From Cacconaster sp033811195 (GTDB lineage: Bacteria; Bacteroidota; Bacteroidia; Bacteroidales; UBA932): 64,000 nt of DNA. The stretch is from the NCBI GenBank assembly GCA_033811195.1, contig JAPXOZ010000008.1, positions 1-64,000 on the forward strand. The letters are read 5' to 3'. The stretch's first letter is position 1; each line of letters begins with the position of its first letter. Positions 1 through 7,884 of the stretch are shown piece by piece. Made by a program: the position numbers and the translations under genes. The notes under the pieces were generated by a model. That model was given only the letters and a program-made list of their open reading frames with translations. It ran no database searches and was not told where the DNA came from.

Positions 1-81
1 GAGAGAGGGATTCGAACCCCCGGAAGCTTTCACTTCAACAGTTTTCAAGACTGCCGGTTTAAACCACTCACCCATCTCTCC
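1..81 (-). tRNA. tRNA-Ser (anticodon UGA), 3' end cut by window edge
   Basis: Read on the minus strand, the acceptor stem starts GGAGAGA at position 81 and its partner TCTCTC lies at the window start, so the last acceptor base, discriminator and any CCA fall outside. The anticodon loop CTTGAAA places anticodon TGA at 45-47. The T loop GGTTCGAATCC is intact. A long variable arm lies between the anticodon stem and the T stem, which is typical of tRNA-Ser. It reads UCA codons and other UCN codons by wobble. It has its own promoter just upstream. Confidence 0.95.
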
Positions 82-101
82 TTTCCTTTGGTTTGGGAGT
101 G

Positions 102-132
102 CAAAGATATATTAAAAAAACATTTGCCCAAA
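102..132 (-). promoter_or_regulatory. Bacteroides-type promoter of tRNA-Ser
   Basis: On the minus strand a -33 TTTG (129-132) and a -7 TATCTTTG (102-109) are separated by exactly 19 bases, matching the known Bacteroides consensus TTTG / TAnnTTTG. The expected start point is about 14 bases before the mature tRNA. The promoter begins 8 bases past the lspA stop codon, so the tRNA need not rely on read-through from lspA. Confidence 0.8.
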
Positions 133-139
133 ATAAAGT

Positions 140-787
140 TTAGTCTGCGGAAGCGGATTCTTCGGCTTTGGAGGCCTTGGAGAAGAATTTCCACTTAAAA
201 AACAGGAGATAAATGGCTCCGCAGGTGATGCATGCGTCTGCGAAGTTGAAGATTGGACGGAAGAAGATAAAATGGCGTCCGCCCCAAATGGGCACCCATT
301 CGGGAAGTGTGGTGTCGATAATTGGGAAATAGAACATATCCACCACTTTGCCGAATAGAAATCCGGAATAACCGCCGCCAGCAGGAAAAAGTTCTGCTAC
401 CTGAGTAAAGGTACTTTCGCTGAATATCATGCCGTAGAAGAGGGAGTCAATAATATTGCCGAGCGCGCCGCAGAGGATGGCGGCGAGGCCTAGAAGGACA
501 CCTGTAGGGGTATCTTCGCGCTTAAGAAGTTTCCTGATGTATATAATGATGGCTATGACAAGAACCACTCTGAAGATAGAGAGGATGAATTTACCAATGT
601 TGCCTCCGAACTGCATTCCGAAGGCCATGCCGTTATTTTCGATAAAAAGTATCTGAAACCAACTGCCGAACACATGGATGCTCTGGCCTATAGTCATGTT
701 GGTCTTAACCAGGATTTTTATAATCTGGTCAATAATCAAAAGAAGGATTACAAAGAGGGATATCTTAAAACCTCTGGAAATCTTCAT
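140..787 (-). CDS. lspA: Lipoprotein signal peptidase (signal peptidase II)
   Basis: This 215-residue inner membrane aspartic protease removes signal peptides from lipidated prolipoproteins. The family's hydrophobic segments are visible. Its two catalytic aspartates fit Asp114 in GALGNIIDSLF and Asp184 in FNFADA, and the NNGMAFGM motif is at 51-58. At 215 residues it is longer than the roughly 165 of E. coli LspA, because of a loop between the aspartates (about 120-175), an extension common in Bacteroidota. It starts 5 bases after the traR-like gene and is the last gene of the ileS operon. Lipoproteins elsewhere in the window (11346, 34870, 61249) would be its substrates. Confidence 0.97.
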   Translation of the reverse strand: MKISRGFKISLFVILLLIIDQIIKILVKTNMTIGQSIHVFGSWFQILFIENNGMAFGMQFGGNIGKFILSIFRVVLVIAIIIYIRKLLKREDTPTGVLLGLAAILCGALGNIIDSLFYGMIFSESTFTQVAELFPAGGGYSGFLFGKVVDMFYFPIIDTTLPEWVPIWGGRHFIFFRPIFNFADACITCGAIYLLFFKWKFFSKASKAEESASAD

Positions 788-792
788 TTCCG

Positions 793-1191
793 CTATTTGT
801 TCATTTCATTCTTACCCTCAACGCTGAGTGTGGCGTGGGGCACAAGTCTAAGTCTCTCCTTAGGTATCAGTTTGCCGGTAACGCGGCAGATACCGTAGGT
901 CTTATTCTCGATGCGGATAAGGGCATTCTCCAGGTTCTGTATGAACTTGTACTGACGCGCAGCCAGCTGGCCCGACTCTTCCTTGGAAAGGGAAGACGCA
1001 CCTTCCTCCAACACCTTGAAAGTGGGAGATGTGTCCTCTGTGTCGTTACTTGTGCTGTGGTTTACAGCACCTCTGAGCATCTCATACTCCTCTCTGGCTT
1101 GAGCAAGCTTTTCAAGGATGAGTTCTTTGAACTCCTGTAGCTCTTCATCCGAGTAACGTACCTTTTCATTTATTTCTGCTGATTTGCCCAT
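793..1191 (-). CDS. TraR/DksA-family protein lacking the zinc-finger cysteines
   Basis: This 132-residue protein has an acidic N-terminal helical part followed by the family's C-terminal zinc-finger region. In DksA that region carries four cysteines. Here the motif reads YGICRVTGKLIPKERL (99-114) and only Cys102 remains, so zinc binding is unlikely. The proline- and arginine-rich tail resembles the Bacteroidota branch of the family. Known members bind RNA polymerase through its secondary channel and modulate initiation; whether this branch does so cannot be judged from sequence. It lies 37 bases after ileS and 5 bases before lspA. Confidence 0.88.
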   Translation of the reverse strand: MGKSAEINEKVRYSDEELQEFKELILEKLAQAREEYEMLRGAVNHSTSNDTEDTSPTFKVLEEGASSLSKEESGQLAARQYKFIQNLENALIRIENKTYGICRVTGKLIPKERLRLVPHATLSVEGKNEMNK

Positions 1192-1228
1192 GACTATATA
1201 TGTTGGTTAAAGTGTAAAATTAGGAACA

Positions 1229-4200
1229 TTATTTCAATTTCACAACAGAAATCCTCAATTCCCCATCATCCCACTCTACCGGTATACCATCTTCACATTT
1301 TTCGGTAAGTGTAATGGATTTTGAGAGAGTCTGTTCGCATACATAGGAATTAAAATCGCCGAGTGCATCCTCAATTTCCGGATTGTTCTGGATAAATACA
1401 TTGATACGATCGGTTACCTCAAATCCGCTCTCTTTACGCAGGTTCTGGATGCGGTTGATCAGTTCACGAGCAACTCCTTCCCTTCGCAGTGCATCGGTGA
1501 CTGTGACATCAAGAGCAACAGTAAGTTTGCCTTCAGTAGCGACGAGCCAGCCGGGCATATCCTCGGAGGTGATCTCATAATCCTCCACTGAGAGTGTCAC
1601 ATCGCCTGAGGGGAGAGCAAGTGTGTAGTCCCCTGCCTTCTCAATCTCCGAGATTGTCTGCTGCGAGAGAGTAGCAAAGTTTGCTGCAATCTCCTTCATC
1701 TGTTTGCCGTATCTCTTGCCGAGGGTTTTGAAATTGGGTTTAATTTTCTTGGTAATAATGCCGGTAGTGTCATGGATAAACTCCATTTCCTTAACATTCA
1801 CCTCATTGAGAATGATCTCCTTGACCATCTCAAGCTGCTTCTCGATACTACGGTCGAGCACGGGAATGATAAGTTTGGCCAACGGCTGACGCACCTTGAT
1901 ATTGACCTTTCTGCGGAGTGCGAGCACCATTGAGGAACTCTTCTGAGCCAGATCCATTCTCTCCTCGAGAGCGGAGTCGATATGCTCTTCGCTATAAGCA
2001 GGAATCTGCTCGAAGTGCACCGATTCAGCCCCCGGTACGAGATCACACCAGAGCAGGTCCATATAGAATGGAGCTATCGGAGCCGACAGCAGAGCTACCG
2101 TCTTGAGCGCCTCATAAAGTGTTTGGTAAGCGGCAATCTTGTCAGGAGTGAGTCCACCGCCCCAAAAGCGCTTGCGGTTGAGACGCACATACCAGTTGCT
2201 GAGGTTATCACAGACAAAATCCTGAATCAGGCGGCCTGCAGTGGTAAAATCATAGTCCTCATAGGCTGCAACCGAGTTTTTAACAAGAGTATTAAGCAGC
2301 GAAATAAGCCATCTGTCTATCTCCTGGCGCTCTGCTACGGGTATTTCAGATTCTGAGCCGTCGAAGCCATCCACATTGGCATAAAGCGCAAAGAAAGAAT
2401 AGGTGTTGTAGAGGGTACCGAAGAATTTTCTGCGCACCTCATCCACGCCACCCACATCAAACTTAAGGTTGTCCCAGGGTTGAGCGTTGGTGAGCATATA
2501 CCATCTGAGAGGGTCGGCTCCGTATTCATCGAGCGTCTCGAATGGATCCACCGCATTGCCCAAGCGCTTACTCATCTTATTGCCCTCTTTGTCGAGAACA
2601 AGTCCGTTCGAAATCACACTCTTGAATGCACACTTGTCACTCACCATTGTAGCGATTGCATGGAGGGTAAAAAACCATCCTCTGGTCTGATCAACGCCTT
2701 CGGCAATGAAATCGGCAGTCTGACCAAACTCGGGAGTATTGAGCTTTGCAAGGGTTTCCTGCGCATAGGGCATCGCGCCCGAATCGAACCACACGTCAAT
2801 CAAATCGCTCTCCCTCACCATCTTGCGGCCATCATCCGAAACGAGGAAAAAATCATCAACGTAGGGACGGTGTATATCTATCTTCTTAAAATTTTCATCC
2901 GAATAATCACCGGGCACAAATCCCTTATCCTTAAGAGGATTGGATGGCATAATACCAGCCGATACCGATTTTTCCAGCTCTTCGTAGAGCTCTGCTACGG
3001 AACCGATGCACTTCTCCACAGTGCCATCCTCAGTGCGCCAGATAGGGAGCGGGGTGCCCCAATAGCGGCTTCTGGAGAGGTTCCAATCCTGGAGGTTCTC
3101 CAACCATTTGCCGAAACGTCCGGTACCGGTTGAAGCGGGCTTCCAGTCAATAGTATCATTGAGTTCCATCATTCTCTCCTGCACCGCAGTAGTTTTGATA
3201 AACCAAGAGTCGAGCGGATAATAAAGCACCGGCTTGTCGGTTCTCCAGCAATGGGGATAGTTGTGTGTTTGTCTCTCTATTTTAAAAGCCTTGCCCTGCT
3301 GTTTGAGATCAACAGCAAGATCTACATCCAGAGTATCATCATCGGGGCCGAGTGAAGGATCGTATTCATTTTTGACATACCTGCCGGCATACTTTCCATA
3401 CTCTTTTATATTCACCCTCTCTGCAACGAATTGGGGATCCAGATCCTCGATAGCATAGAACTTGCCCGTAGGATCCACCATCGCCTGATTGAGTCCTGCA
3501 GCATCTACCATCAGAAGTGCGGGAACTCCGTTGGCCTTAGCTACCTTATCGTCATCCGCACCGAAAGTGGGGGCGATATGCACGATACCGGTACCATCTT
3601 CAGTAGTCACAAAGTCACCTATAATTACCTTATGGGCACCTTCGGAGCATTTTACCCAAGGGAAGAGCTGTTCGTAGCGGATACCTACCAACTCTTTTCC
3701 TTTGATAGGCTCTCCAAGTACACGGAAGGGAATTTTCTCATTGAAGTGAACATCAAGAAGTGCCTTTGCCACCAAATAGATGGCGGGCTCTTTCGTATAG
3801 GGATTGACGCTCTCAACTTGCAAATACTCTATATTGGGGCCAACGCAGAGTGCGGTATTGGAGGGGAGTGTCCAGGGAGTTGTGGTCCAGGCAAGGAAGA
3901 ATAGAGGCAGTGTGTTATCCTCGAATAGAAATTGCGACCTACTATCCTTGATTACCTGAAATTGCACTACTGCAGTGGTATCCCTGACGTCACGGTAACA
4001 TCCCGGCTGGTTGAGTTCGTGTGAACTCAATCCGGTACCCGCCGCGGGGGAATAGGGTTGAATAGAATATCCTTTGTAGAGAAGTCCTTTTTCATAGATT
4101 ATTTTGAGAAGGTACCATAATGTCTCGATGTAGCGGTTGTCATAGGTGATATAGGGATGATCCATATCCACCCAGTAACCGATGAGCTCCGTCAAAGAGA

Positions 4201-4594
4201 CCCATTCCTTTGTATATTTCATCACCTCCCTACGGCAGGCTTCGTTGTATTCCTCAACTGATATCTTCTTGCCGATATCTTCTTTAGTGATCCCCAACAT
4301 CTTTTCAACACTAAGTTCTACAGGAAGACCATGAGTATCCCAACCCGCCTTGCGCTCTACTCTGTAGCCGCTCTGTGTCTTATATCTGCAAATAACGTCC
4401 TTTATAGCACGAGCCATCACATGATGGATACCCGGCATTCCGTTAGCTGAGGGAGGACCTTCAAAAAAGATGAAATTCGGCGCATTCTCTCCTGCAGCAA
4501 GCACTTTGCGAAAAGTATCTTGCTTATTCCATTTCTCTAATACTGTGCGATTGATCTCGACCAAATCGAGTTTTTTGTACTCGTTAAAACTCAT
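1229..4594 (-). CDS. ileS: Isoleucyl-tRNA synthetase
   Basis: This 1121-residue class I synthetase charges tRNA-Ile. The HIGH signature appears as GIHH at 55-58 within GPPSANGMPGIHH, and the KMSKS signature as KMSKR near residue 672. An editing (CP1) domain fills the region between, and an anticodon-binding domain with a long C-terminal extension follows. The length and the GIHH form fit the larger, eukaryote-like IleRS type rather than the roughly 940-residue E. coli type; that assignment is from memory of the family. The promoter (4615-4646) predicts a leader of only about 14 bases. It is the first gene of the ileS, traR-like, lspA operon. Confidence 0.97.
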   Translation of the reverse strand: MSFNEYKKLDLVEINRTVLEKWNKQDTFRKVLAAGENAPNFIFFEGPPSANGMPGIHHVMARAIKDVICRYKTQSGYRVERKAGWDTHGLPVELSVEKMLGITKEDIGKKISVEEYNEACRREVMKYTKEWVSLTELIGYWVDMDHPYITYDNRYIETLWYLLKIIYEKGLLYKGYSIQPYSPAAGTGLSSHELNQPGCYRDVRDTTAVVQFQVIKDSRSQFLFEDNTLPLFFLAWTTTPWTLPSNTALCVGPNIEYLQVESVNPYTKEPAIYLVAKALLDVHFNEKIPFRVLGEPIKGKELVGIRYEQLFPWVKCSEGAHKVIIGDFVTTEDGTGIVHIAPTFGADDDKVAKANGVPALLMVDAAGLNQAMVDPTGKFYAIEDLDPQFVAERVNIKEYGKYAGRYVKNEYDPSLGPDDDTLDVDLAVDLKQQGKAFKIERQTHNYPHCWRTDKPVLYYPLDSWFIKTTAVQERMMELNDTIDWKPASTGTGRFGKWLENLQDWNLSRSRYWGTPLPIWRTEDGTVEKCIGSVAELYEELEKSVSAGIMPSNPLKDKGFVPGDYSDENFKKIDIHRPYVDDFFLVSDDGRKMVRESDLIDVWFDSGAMPYAQETLAKLNTPEFGQTADFIAEGVDQTRGWFFTLHAIATMVSDKCAFKSVISNGLVLDKEGNKMSKRLGNAVDPFETLDEYGADPLRWYMLTNAQPWDNLKFDVGGVDEVRRKFFGTLYNTYSFFALYANVDGFDGSESEIPVAERQEIDRWLISLLNTLVKNSVAAYEDYDFTTAGRLIQDFVCDNLSNWYVRLNRKRFWGGGLTPDKIAAYQTLYEALKTVALLSAPIAPFYMDLLWCDLVPGAESVHFEQIPAYSEEHIDSALEERMDLAQKSSSMVLALRRKVNIKVRQPLAKLIIPVLDRSIEKQLEMVKEIILNEVNVKEMEFIHDTTGIITKKIKPNFKTLGKRYGKQMKEIAANFATLSQQTISEIEKAGDYTLALPSGDVTLSVEDYEITSEDMPGWLVATEGKLTVALDVTVTDALRREGVARELINRIQNLRKESGFEVTDRINVFIQNNPEIEDALGDFNSYVCEQTLSKSITLTEKCEDGIPVEWDDGELRISVVKLK

Positions 4595-4610
4595 ATTTCA
4601 TTTGTTTGAA

Positions 4611-4641
4611 TTTGCAAAGATACGATAATTCACTAATTTTG
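4611..4641 (+). promoter_or_regulatory. Bacteroides-type promoter of cvpA
   Basis: TTTG at 4611-4614, a 19-base spacer, and TAATTTTG at 4634-4641 match the -33/-7 consensus. The predicted start point near 4648 gives a leader of about 18 bases. The site is interleaved with the opposing ileS promoter: its -33 element directly abuts the ileS -7 element. Confidence 0.75.
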
Positions 4642-4646
4642 ACCAA
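4615..4646 (-). promoter_or_regulatory. Bacteroides-type promoter of ileS
   Basis: On the minus strand TTGG (4643-4646) and TATCTTTG (4615-4622) are separated by 20 bases. The -7 is a perfect TAnnTTTG. The expected start lies about 14 bases before the ileS ATG. It overlaps the divergent cvpA promoter, so both probably cannot be occupied at once. Confidence 0.75.
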
Positions 4647-4665
4647 TGATTAAAAAATTAAGTTT

Positions 4666-5151
4666 ATGGGAGTTATAGACATTATCCTCCTCGTCTGCTT
4701 TCTACCCGCATTTTACTTCGGAATCAAGAATGGTCTTGTCAAACAGATAATATCCGTAGCAGTCATCTATTTCGGCATAATGCTCTCACTGAGATTTGCC
4801 GATGTGGTTTCCACCTGGATCCTTAAAGTTGTCACACTCTCCGATTTTTGGGTAAAGGCCATTTCGTTTGTGCTGATATTCCTGGTTGTGGCACTTTTAC
4901 TCAACCTTGTCGGTAAACTAATAGAGAAAATATTAAAAATAGCCCTTCTCGGATGGCTAAACAGACTCCTGGGTGTAGTTGTTACCCTGGCTATTTTCGT
5001 GCTGTTACTTTCTACCATCATCCATTTTGTAGATACTGCAAACGAGACATTCCATTTCATTTCTGAAGATAAAATTGCTGAATCAAAGATCTATCCCGCC
5101 TTGCTTGACCTCTCGTACAAGCTTTTTCCCTATTTCGAATCATTTTTTTAA
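4666..5151 (+). CDS. cvpA: CvpA family membrane protein
   Basis: This 161-residue protein has four predicted membrane helices and the CvpA-type opening (MGVIDIILLVCFLPAFYFGI, a glycine-rich first hairpin). In E. coli CvpA is needed for colicin V production and affects envelope stress tolerance; the molecular role of the family is unsettled. It is transcribed divergently from ileS by its own promoter. It sits directly upstream of the peptide-export locus, which is interesting given the family's name, but CvpA-like genes are widespread and a 386-base gap with a possible terminator separates the two. A functional link is not shown. Confidence 0.88.
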   Translation: MGVIDIILLVCFLPAFYFGIKNGLVKQIISVAVIYFGIMLSLRFADVVSTWILKVVTLSDFWVKAISFVLIFLVVALLLNLVGKLIEKILKIALLGWLNRLLGVVVTLAIFVLLLSTIIHFVDTANETFHFISEDKIAESKIYPALLDLSYKLFPYFESFF

Positions 5152-5190
5152 AATTTTGACACTTTTTTAAAAAAAGCTAAAACCTGTCGC

Positions 5191-5229
5191 TTGAGACAAC
5201 AACTATTATAATTGTCTTTTCGAGCACAT
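5191..5229 (+). promoter_or_regulatory. Upstream element shared with dprA (possible promoter or operator)
   Basis: TTG (5191-5193), 17 bases, then ATTGTCTTTT (5211-5220), two bases, and AGCACAT (5223-5229). The same words in the same order, with the same 17-base spacing, occur upstream of dprA at 55706-55744. TATAATTG at 5207-5214 is one mismatch from TAnnTTTG, but the -33 spacing is too short for the usual promoter. The function is unknown and the match could be chance. Confidence 0.3.
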
Positions 5230-5259
5230 TTTTTCTCTTTTTTATCCACTTCTTTGCCT

Positions 5260-5442
5260 ATGGATTATTTGGCAAAGCCACCGATTATGAAAAGAGAAAA
5301 AGAGATATTACCCGCATCTGAACTCGACCGGACAGTGTCGGGAATGGTGCCTGCTGCCGGGAGAGGTTTTGTGCTTCTCTACACGGTGGTTGCACTGCTT
5401 TGTCTCCTGCTCTCTGTTTTCGTGGCTACCGCATTTATCTAG
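5260..5442 (+). pseudogene. Short membrane-segment ORF, possibly an HlyD N-terminal remnant
   Basis: An open frame of 60 residues from ATG 5260 (51 from ATG 5287) has a charged N-terminal half and ends in one hydrophobic helix (YTVVALLCLLLSVFVATAFI). The layout, with LPASELDRT followed by a single membrane helix, resembles the first 50 or so residues of HlyD-type adaptors that accompany C39 exporters in Bacteroidota. Nothing after the stop continues such a protein. It could be a decayed adaptor gene, a small membrane protein such as an immunity factor, or chance. Neither start has a good ribosome-binding site. The 5152-5537 interval holds no other gene. Confidence 0.3.
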
Positions 5443-5514
5443 AGGGAGCCTGTGTGGGAGATGTGTCCTGATGGCGGACGGGATACTGACGGGTCAGGAG
5501 GACTCCCTCTTTTT
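5441..5514 (+). terminator. Nested hairpin followed by T-run upstream of the exporter gene
   Basis: AGAGGGAG (5441-5448) pairs perfectly with CTCCCTCT (5503-5510), followed by TTTT. Inside the large loop TCCTGA (5466-5471) pairs with TCAGGA (5494-5499). The T-run suggests an intrinsic terminator for upstream transcription. It could equally be a leader structure of the exporter mRNA, because the exporter ATG follows 24 bases later and no promoter is visible between the hairpin and the gene. Confidence 0.45.
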
Positions 5515-5537
5515 AATGAATAAAAGAGGAGAAGGGA

Positions 5538-7616
5538 ATGAGGAAGAGAATAAACATCAGGCAACATGACAGAACGGACTGTGCAGCAGCTTGTATTGCC
5601 TCCATAGCCGGATGGTATGGATACAGCATACCTCTTACAATCATCAGGGAAGCATCTGGCACAAGCCTGTACGGGACCACCATCAAAGGGATTCTGGATG
5701 CTTGCCAAGAGATAGGATTCATTGCAAAAGGCTACAAGTCGGAAAGTAGGGACACCTCTCCCCTGCTCGGACTCGGATGTCCGGCTATCCTGCACATTAT
5801 TAAAGAAAATGGAGACCTCCATTTCTATGTTCTCTACAAAATAAACGGCAAAAAAGCTATCGTGATGGACCCCGCAGAGGGCCGTCGTATAAAGAAAGAT
5901 ATTGATACGTTGCATAAAGAGTGGAGCGGATACCTCGTCATAATGAGACCGGACCCCGATCTCACCCAATTCCGCGGCAAATGCGGACATTTCTCAAAAT
6001 ACGCTTCACTACTCTTACTAACAAAAAGGGACTATGTCCTATCTCTTGCCGGGGCCGCAGCTTATATTGTGGCAGGCATTTGCACCGCTCTTTTCTTGCA
6101 ACACATCATAGATGACATACTCCCTGCCGGAGATATTACAGCCCTTGGTTTCACGGGAGGACTTATGATTCTGGTAATGGCAGCAGCTCTCTTTGTCGGA
6201 TATGGGCAGGTGATATTTACCCTGCGGGCAGGAATCAGTATAGAGAGCCATATTATTCTAAAATACATTAGCCACCTTTTCAGCCTGCCGATTGGATTTT
6301 TCAAGGGTAGGGGTGCGGGCGAGCTCAACTCCAGAATTGGAGATTCGATGCGCATCCGCTCCTTCCTGATCGAAGGTGTCACCACTATACTCACAAGCAT
6401 TCTCACACTTGTAGTCTCATTTGTGCTGATGTTTTCATTCTACTGGAAACTGGCATTGATGACATTGGCTTTCATCCCACTTTTCTGTACGGTCTACATA
6501 ATTGCCGGGAAGGTTAATAGAAAGACAAACAAAGAGATAATCGAGAGTGCTGCCGAATTTGAGGAGAAGAGCGTAGAAGGCATTTCTTCTATAAAAGTAA
6601 TCAAGTATTTCGGTAATGGCGAACACTTTTACCGCAATATCGAGCGACAATACGTCACATTTGCAGACAAACTCTACCGCGGAGGGCGCTATTTGGGCAT
6701 ATTTGCGACATCTGCGGATACTGTCTCCAAATTATTGACCGTCTGCCTTATACTTGTGGGCTCGCTGTTTATCTTCAAAGGAGATCTCAGCGTCGGGGAA
6801 CTGGTCTCCTTCTACTCTCTCTCCTCATTTTTTTCGGGACCATTAAGCCAGCTTGTAGGGCTGACGGACGAGTTGGCCGAGTTTAACACAGCATCTGAAA
6901 GAATTTTCGAGATTCTCGACCTCAAAAGCGAAGGAGAAGAGTTCCTTCCCTACAGACTCGACAAATGCGAAGATATCCGTTTTCAGAATGTGGAGTTTGC
7001 ATATCCAGGGTGTGAACCGTTACTGAGCGGCTTCAACATAATTATCCCAAAAGGAGAAATAACTGCTATAAAAGGGGCCAGCGGCTGCGGTAAAAGTTCC
7101 CTCGCATCACTGCTTATGCGTGACTACAAGGTACAAAAAGGTAAAATAACCCTTGGAAATACTGACATCAGTCAAATCGACATAGGTCAATGGCGTGACT
7201 ATATATCTATTGTGCCCCAGGATGCCGATCTTATCAGCGGTACCATACTGGAAAACATCACCTGCTACGATCCCCAGCCGGATATGGAACGTGTAATCGG
7301 CATACTTGAAGAACTGGGTATGCGTGAATTTATTTCCGGTCTGCAAATGGGACTTCTGACACGCACAGGCGAACATGGATGTCGTATTTCCGGCGGGCAA
7401 AGACAGCGCATAGCACTTGCGAGGGTGCTTTATCGCAACCCATTCATATACATATTGGATGAGGCCACCTCATCCCTGGATAGCGAATCTCAATCCTTTA
7501 TCCTACAAAAACTTAAGGATCTAAAGAATGAGGGTAAAACAGTCATACTGATTACACACAACAAAGAGAATGCTTTGATTGCAGACAATACTATCACGAT
7601 GAGTGCGCACTCATAG
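5538..7616 (+). CDS. Peptidase-containing ABC transporter (C39 peptidase, bacteriocin-type exporter)
   Basis: This 692-residue inner membrane protein should cut double-glycine leaders and export the released peptides with ATP. The N-terminal C39 domain (1-130) has the oxyanion Gln9, catalytic Cys15 in TDCAAAC, His95 in HFYVLY and Asp111 in MDPAEG, so it looks active. A six-helix membrane domain follows (about 160-450). The ATPase domain has Walker A GASGCGKSS (about 512), signature ISGGQRQR (about 615), Walker B IYILDEATSSLD (about 636) and the H-loop (ITHN, about 670). A strong Shine-Dalgarno (GAGGAGAAGGGA) precedes the ATG. The C-terminus is abrupt: sequence resembling the usual ABC tail (IEVNSGHL) continues in another frame past the stop. 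Two GG-leader peptide genes follow directly. Confidence 0.95.
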   Translation: MRKRINIRQHDRTDCAAACIASIAGWYGYSIPLTIIREASGTSLYGTTIKGILDACQEIGFIAKGYKSESRDTSPLLGLGCPAILHIIKENGDLHFYVLYKINGKKAIVMDPAEGRRIKKDIDTLHKEWSGYLVIMRPDPDLTQFRGKCGHFSKYASLLLLTKRDYVLSLAGAAAYIVAGICTALFLQHIIDDILPAGDITALGFTGGLMILVMAAALFVGYGQVIFTLRAGISIESHIILKYISHLFSLPIGFFKGRGAGELNSRIGDSMRIRSFLIEGVTTILTSILTLVVSFVLMFSFYWKLALMTLAFIPLFCTVYIIAGKVNRKTNKEIIESAAEFEEKSVEGISSIKVIKYFGNGEHFYRNIERQYVTFADKLYRGGRYLGIFATSADTVSKLLTVCLILVGSLFIFKGDLSVGELVSFYSLSSFFSGPLSQLVGLTDELAEFNTASERIFEILDLKSEGEEFLPYRLDKCEDIRFQNVEFAYPGCEPLLSGFNIIIPKGEITAIKGASGCGKSSLASLLMRDYKVQKGKITLGNTDISQIDIGQWRDYISIVPQDADLISGTILENITCYDPQPDMERVIGILEELGMREFISGLQMGLLTRTGEHGCRISGGQRQRIALARVLYRNPFIYILDEATSSLDSESQSFILQKLKDLKNEGKTVILITHNKENALIADNTITMSAHS

Positions 7617-7671
7617 AGGTCAATTCCGGACACCTGACCAAAGAACGGAGTAACACAAAAAATTTAGCTTT

Positions 7672-7869
7672 ATGGAAGAAACACGATTGAAAGCACTGGG
7701 ATTGAGGGAAATGACTTCCATTGAACTCCAGTCGGCAGGCGGGGCAACTGTGAGTGCCGCCACATTATTCGAAAAAGTAAGGGCCATCATCAATTTTATC
7801 GGTGATTATCTGCCAAAACTTCTTAGGGGAATTATTGACGGATGGAATAGTATCAAAGGCATAAAATGA
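7672..7869 (+). CDS. Double-glycine-leader peptide precursor A (bacteriocin-like)
   Basis: A 65-residue precursor. Residues 1-24 form a leader ending LREMTSIELQSAGG, close to the consensus for C39 substrates (hydrophobic residues, an EL pair, then GG) but with one residue fewer between EL and GG. Cleavage would release a 41-residue core starting ATVSAATLFEKV. The core has four Lys and two Arg against three acidic residues, one Trp, no Cys, and an amphipathic pattern. It contains a GxxxG motif, GIIDG, at core positions 29-33. It lies 55 bases after the exporter gene. No homologue is recognised by name. A secreted antimicrobial or signalling peptide is inferred. Confidence 0.8.
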   Translation: MEETRLKALGLREMTSIELQSAGGATVSAATLFEKVRAIINFIGDYLPKLLRGIIDGWNSIKGIK

Positions 7870-7884
7870 TGAAGGAGGCTTACT

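Noticed and set aside
2480..3133. A 217-codon plus-strand open frame inside ileS
   Set aside because: It lies antisense to clearly coding ileS motifs, has no ribosome-binding site and no recognisable protein pattern.
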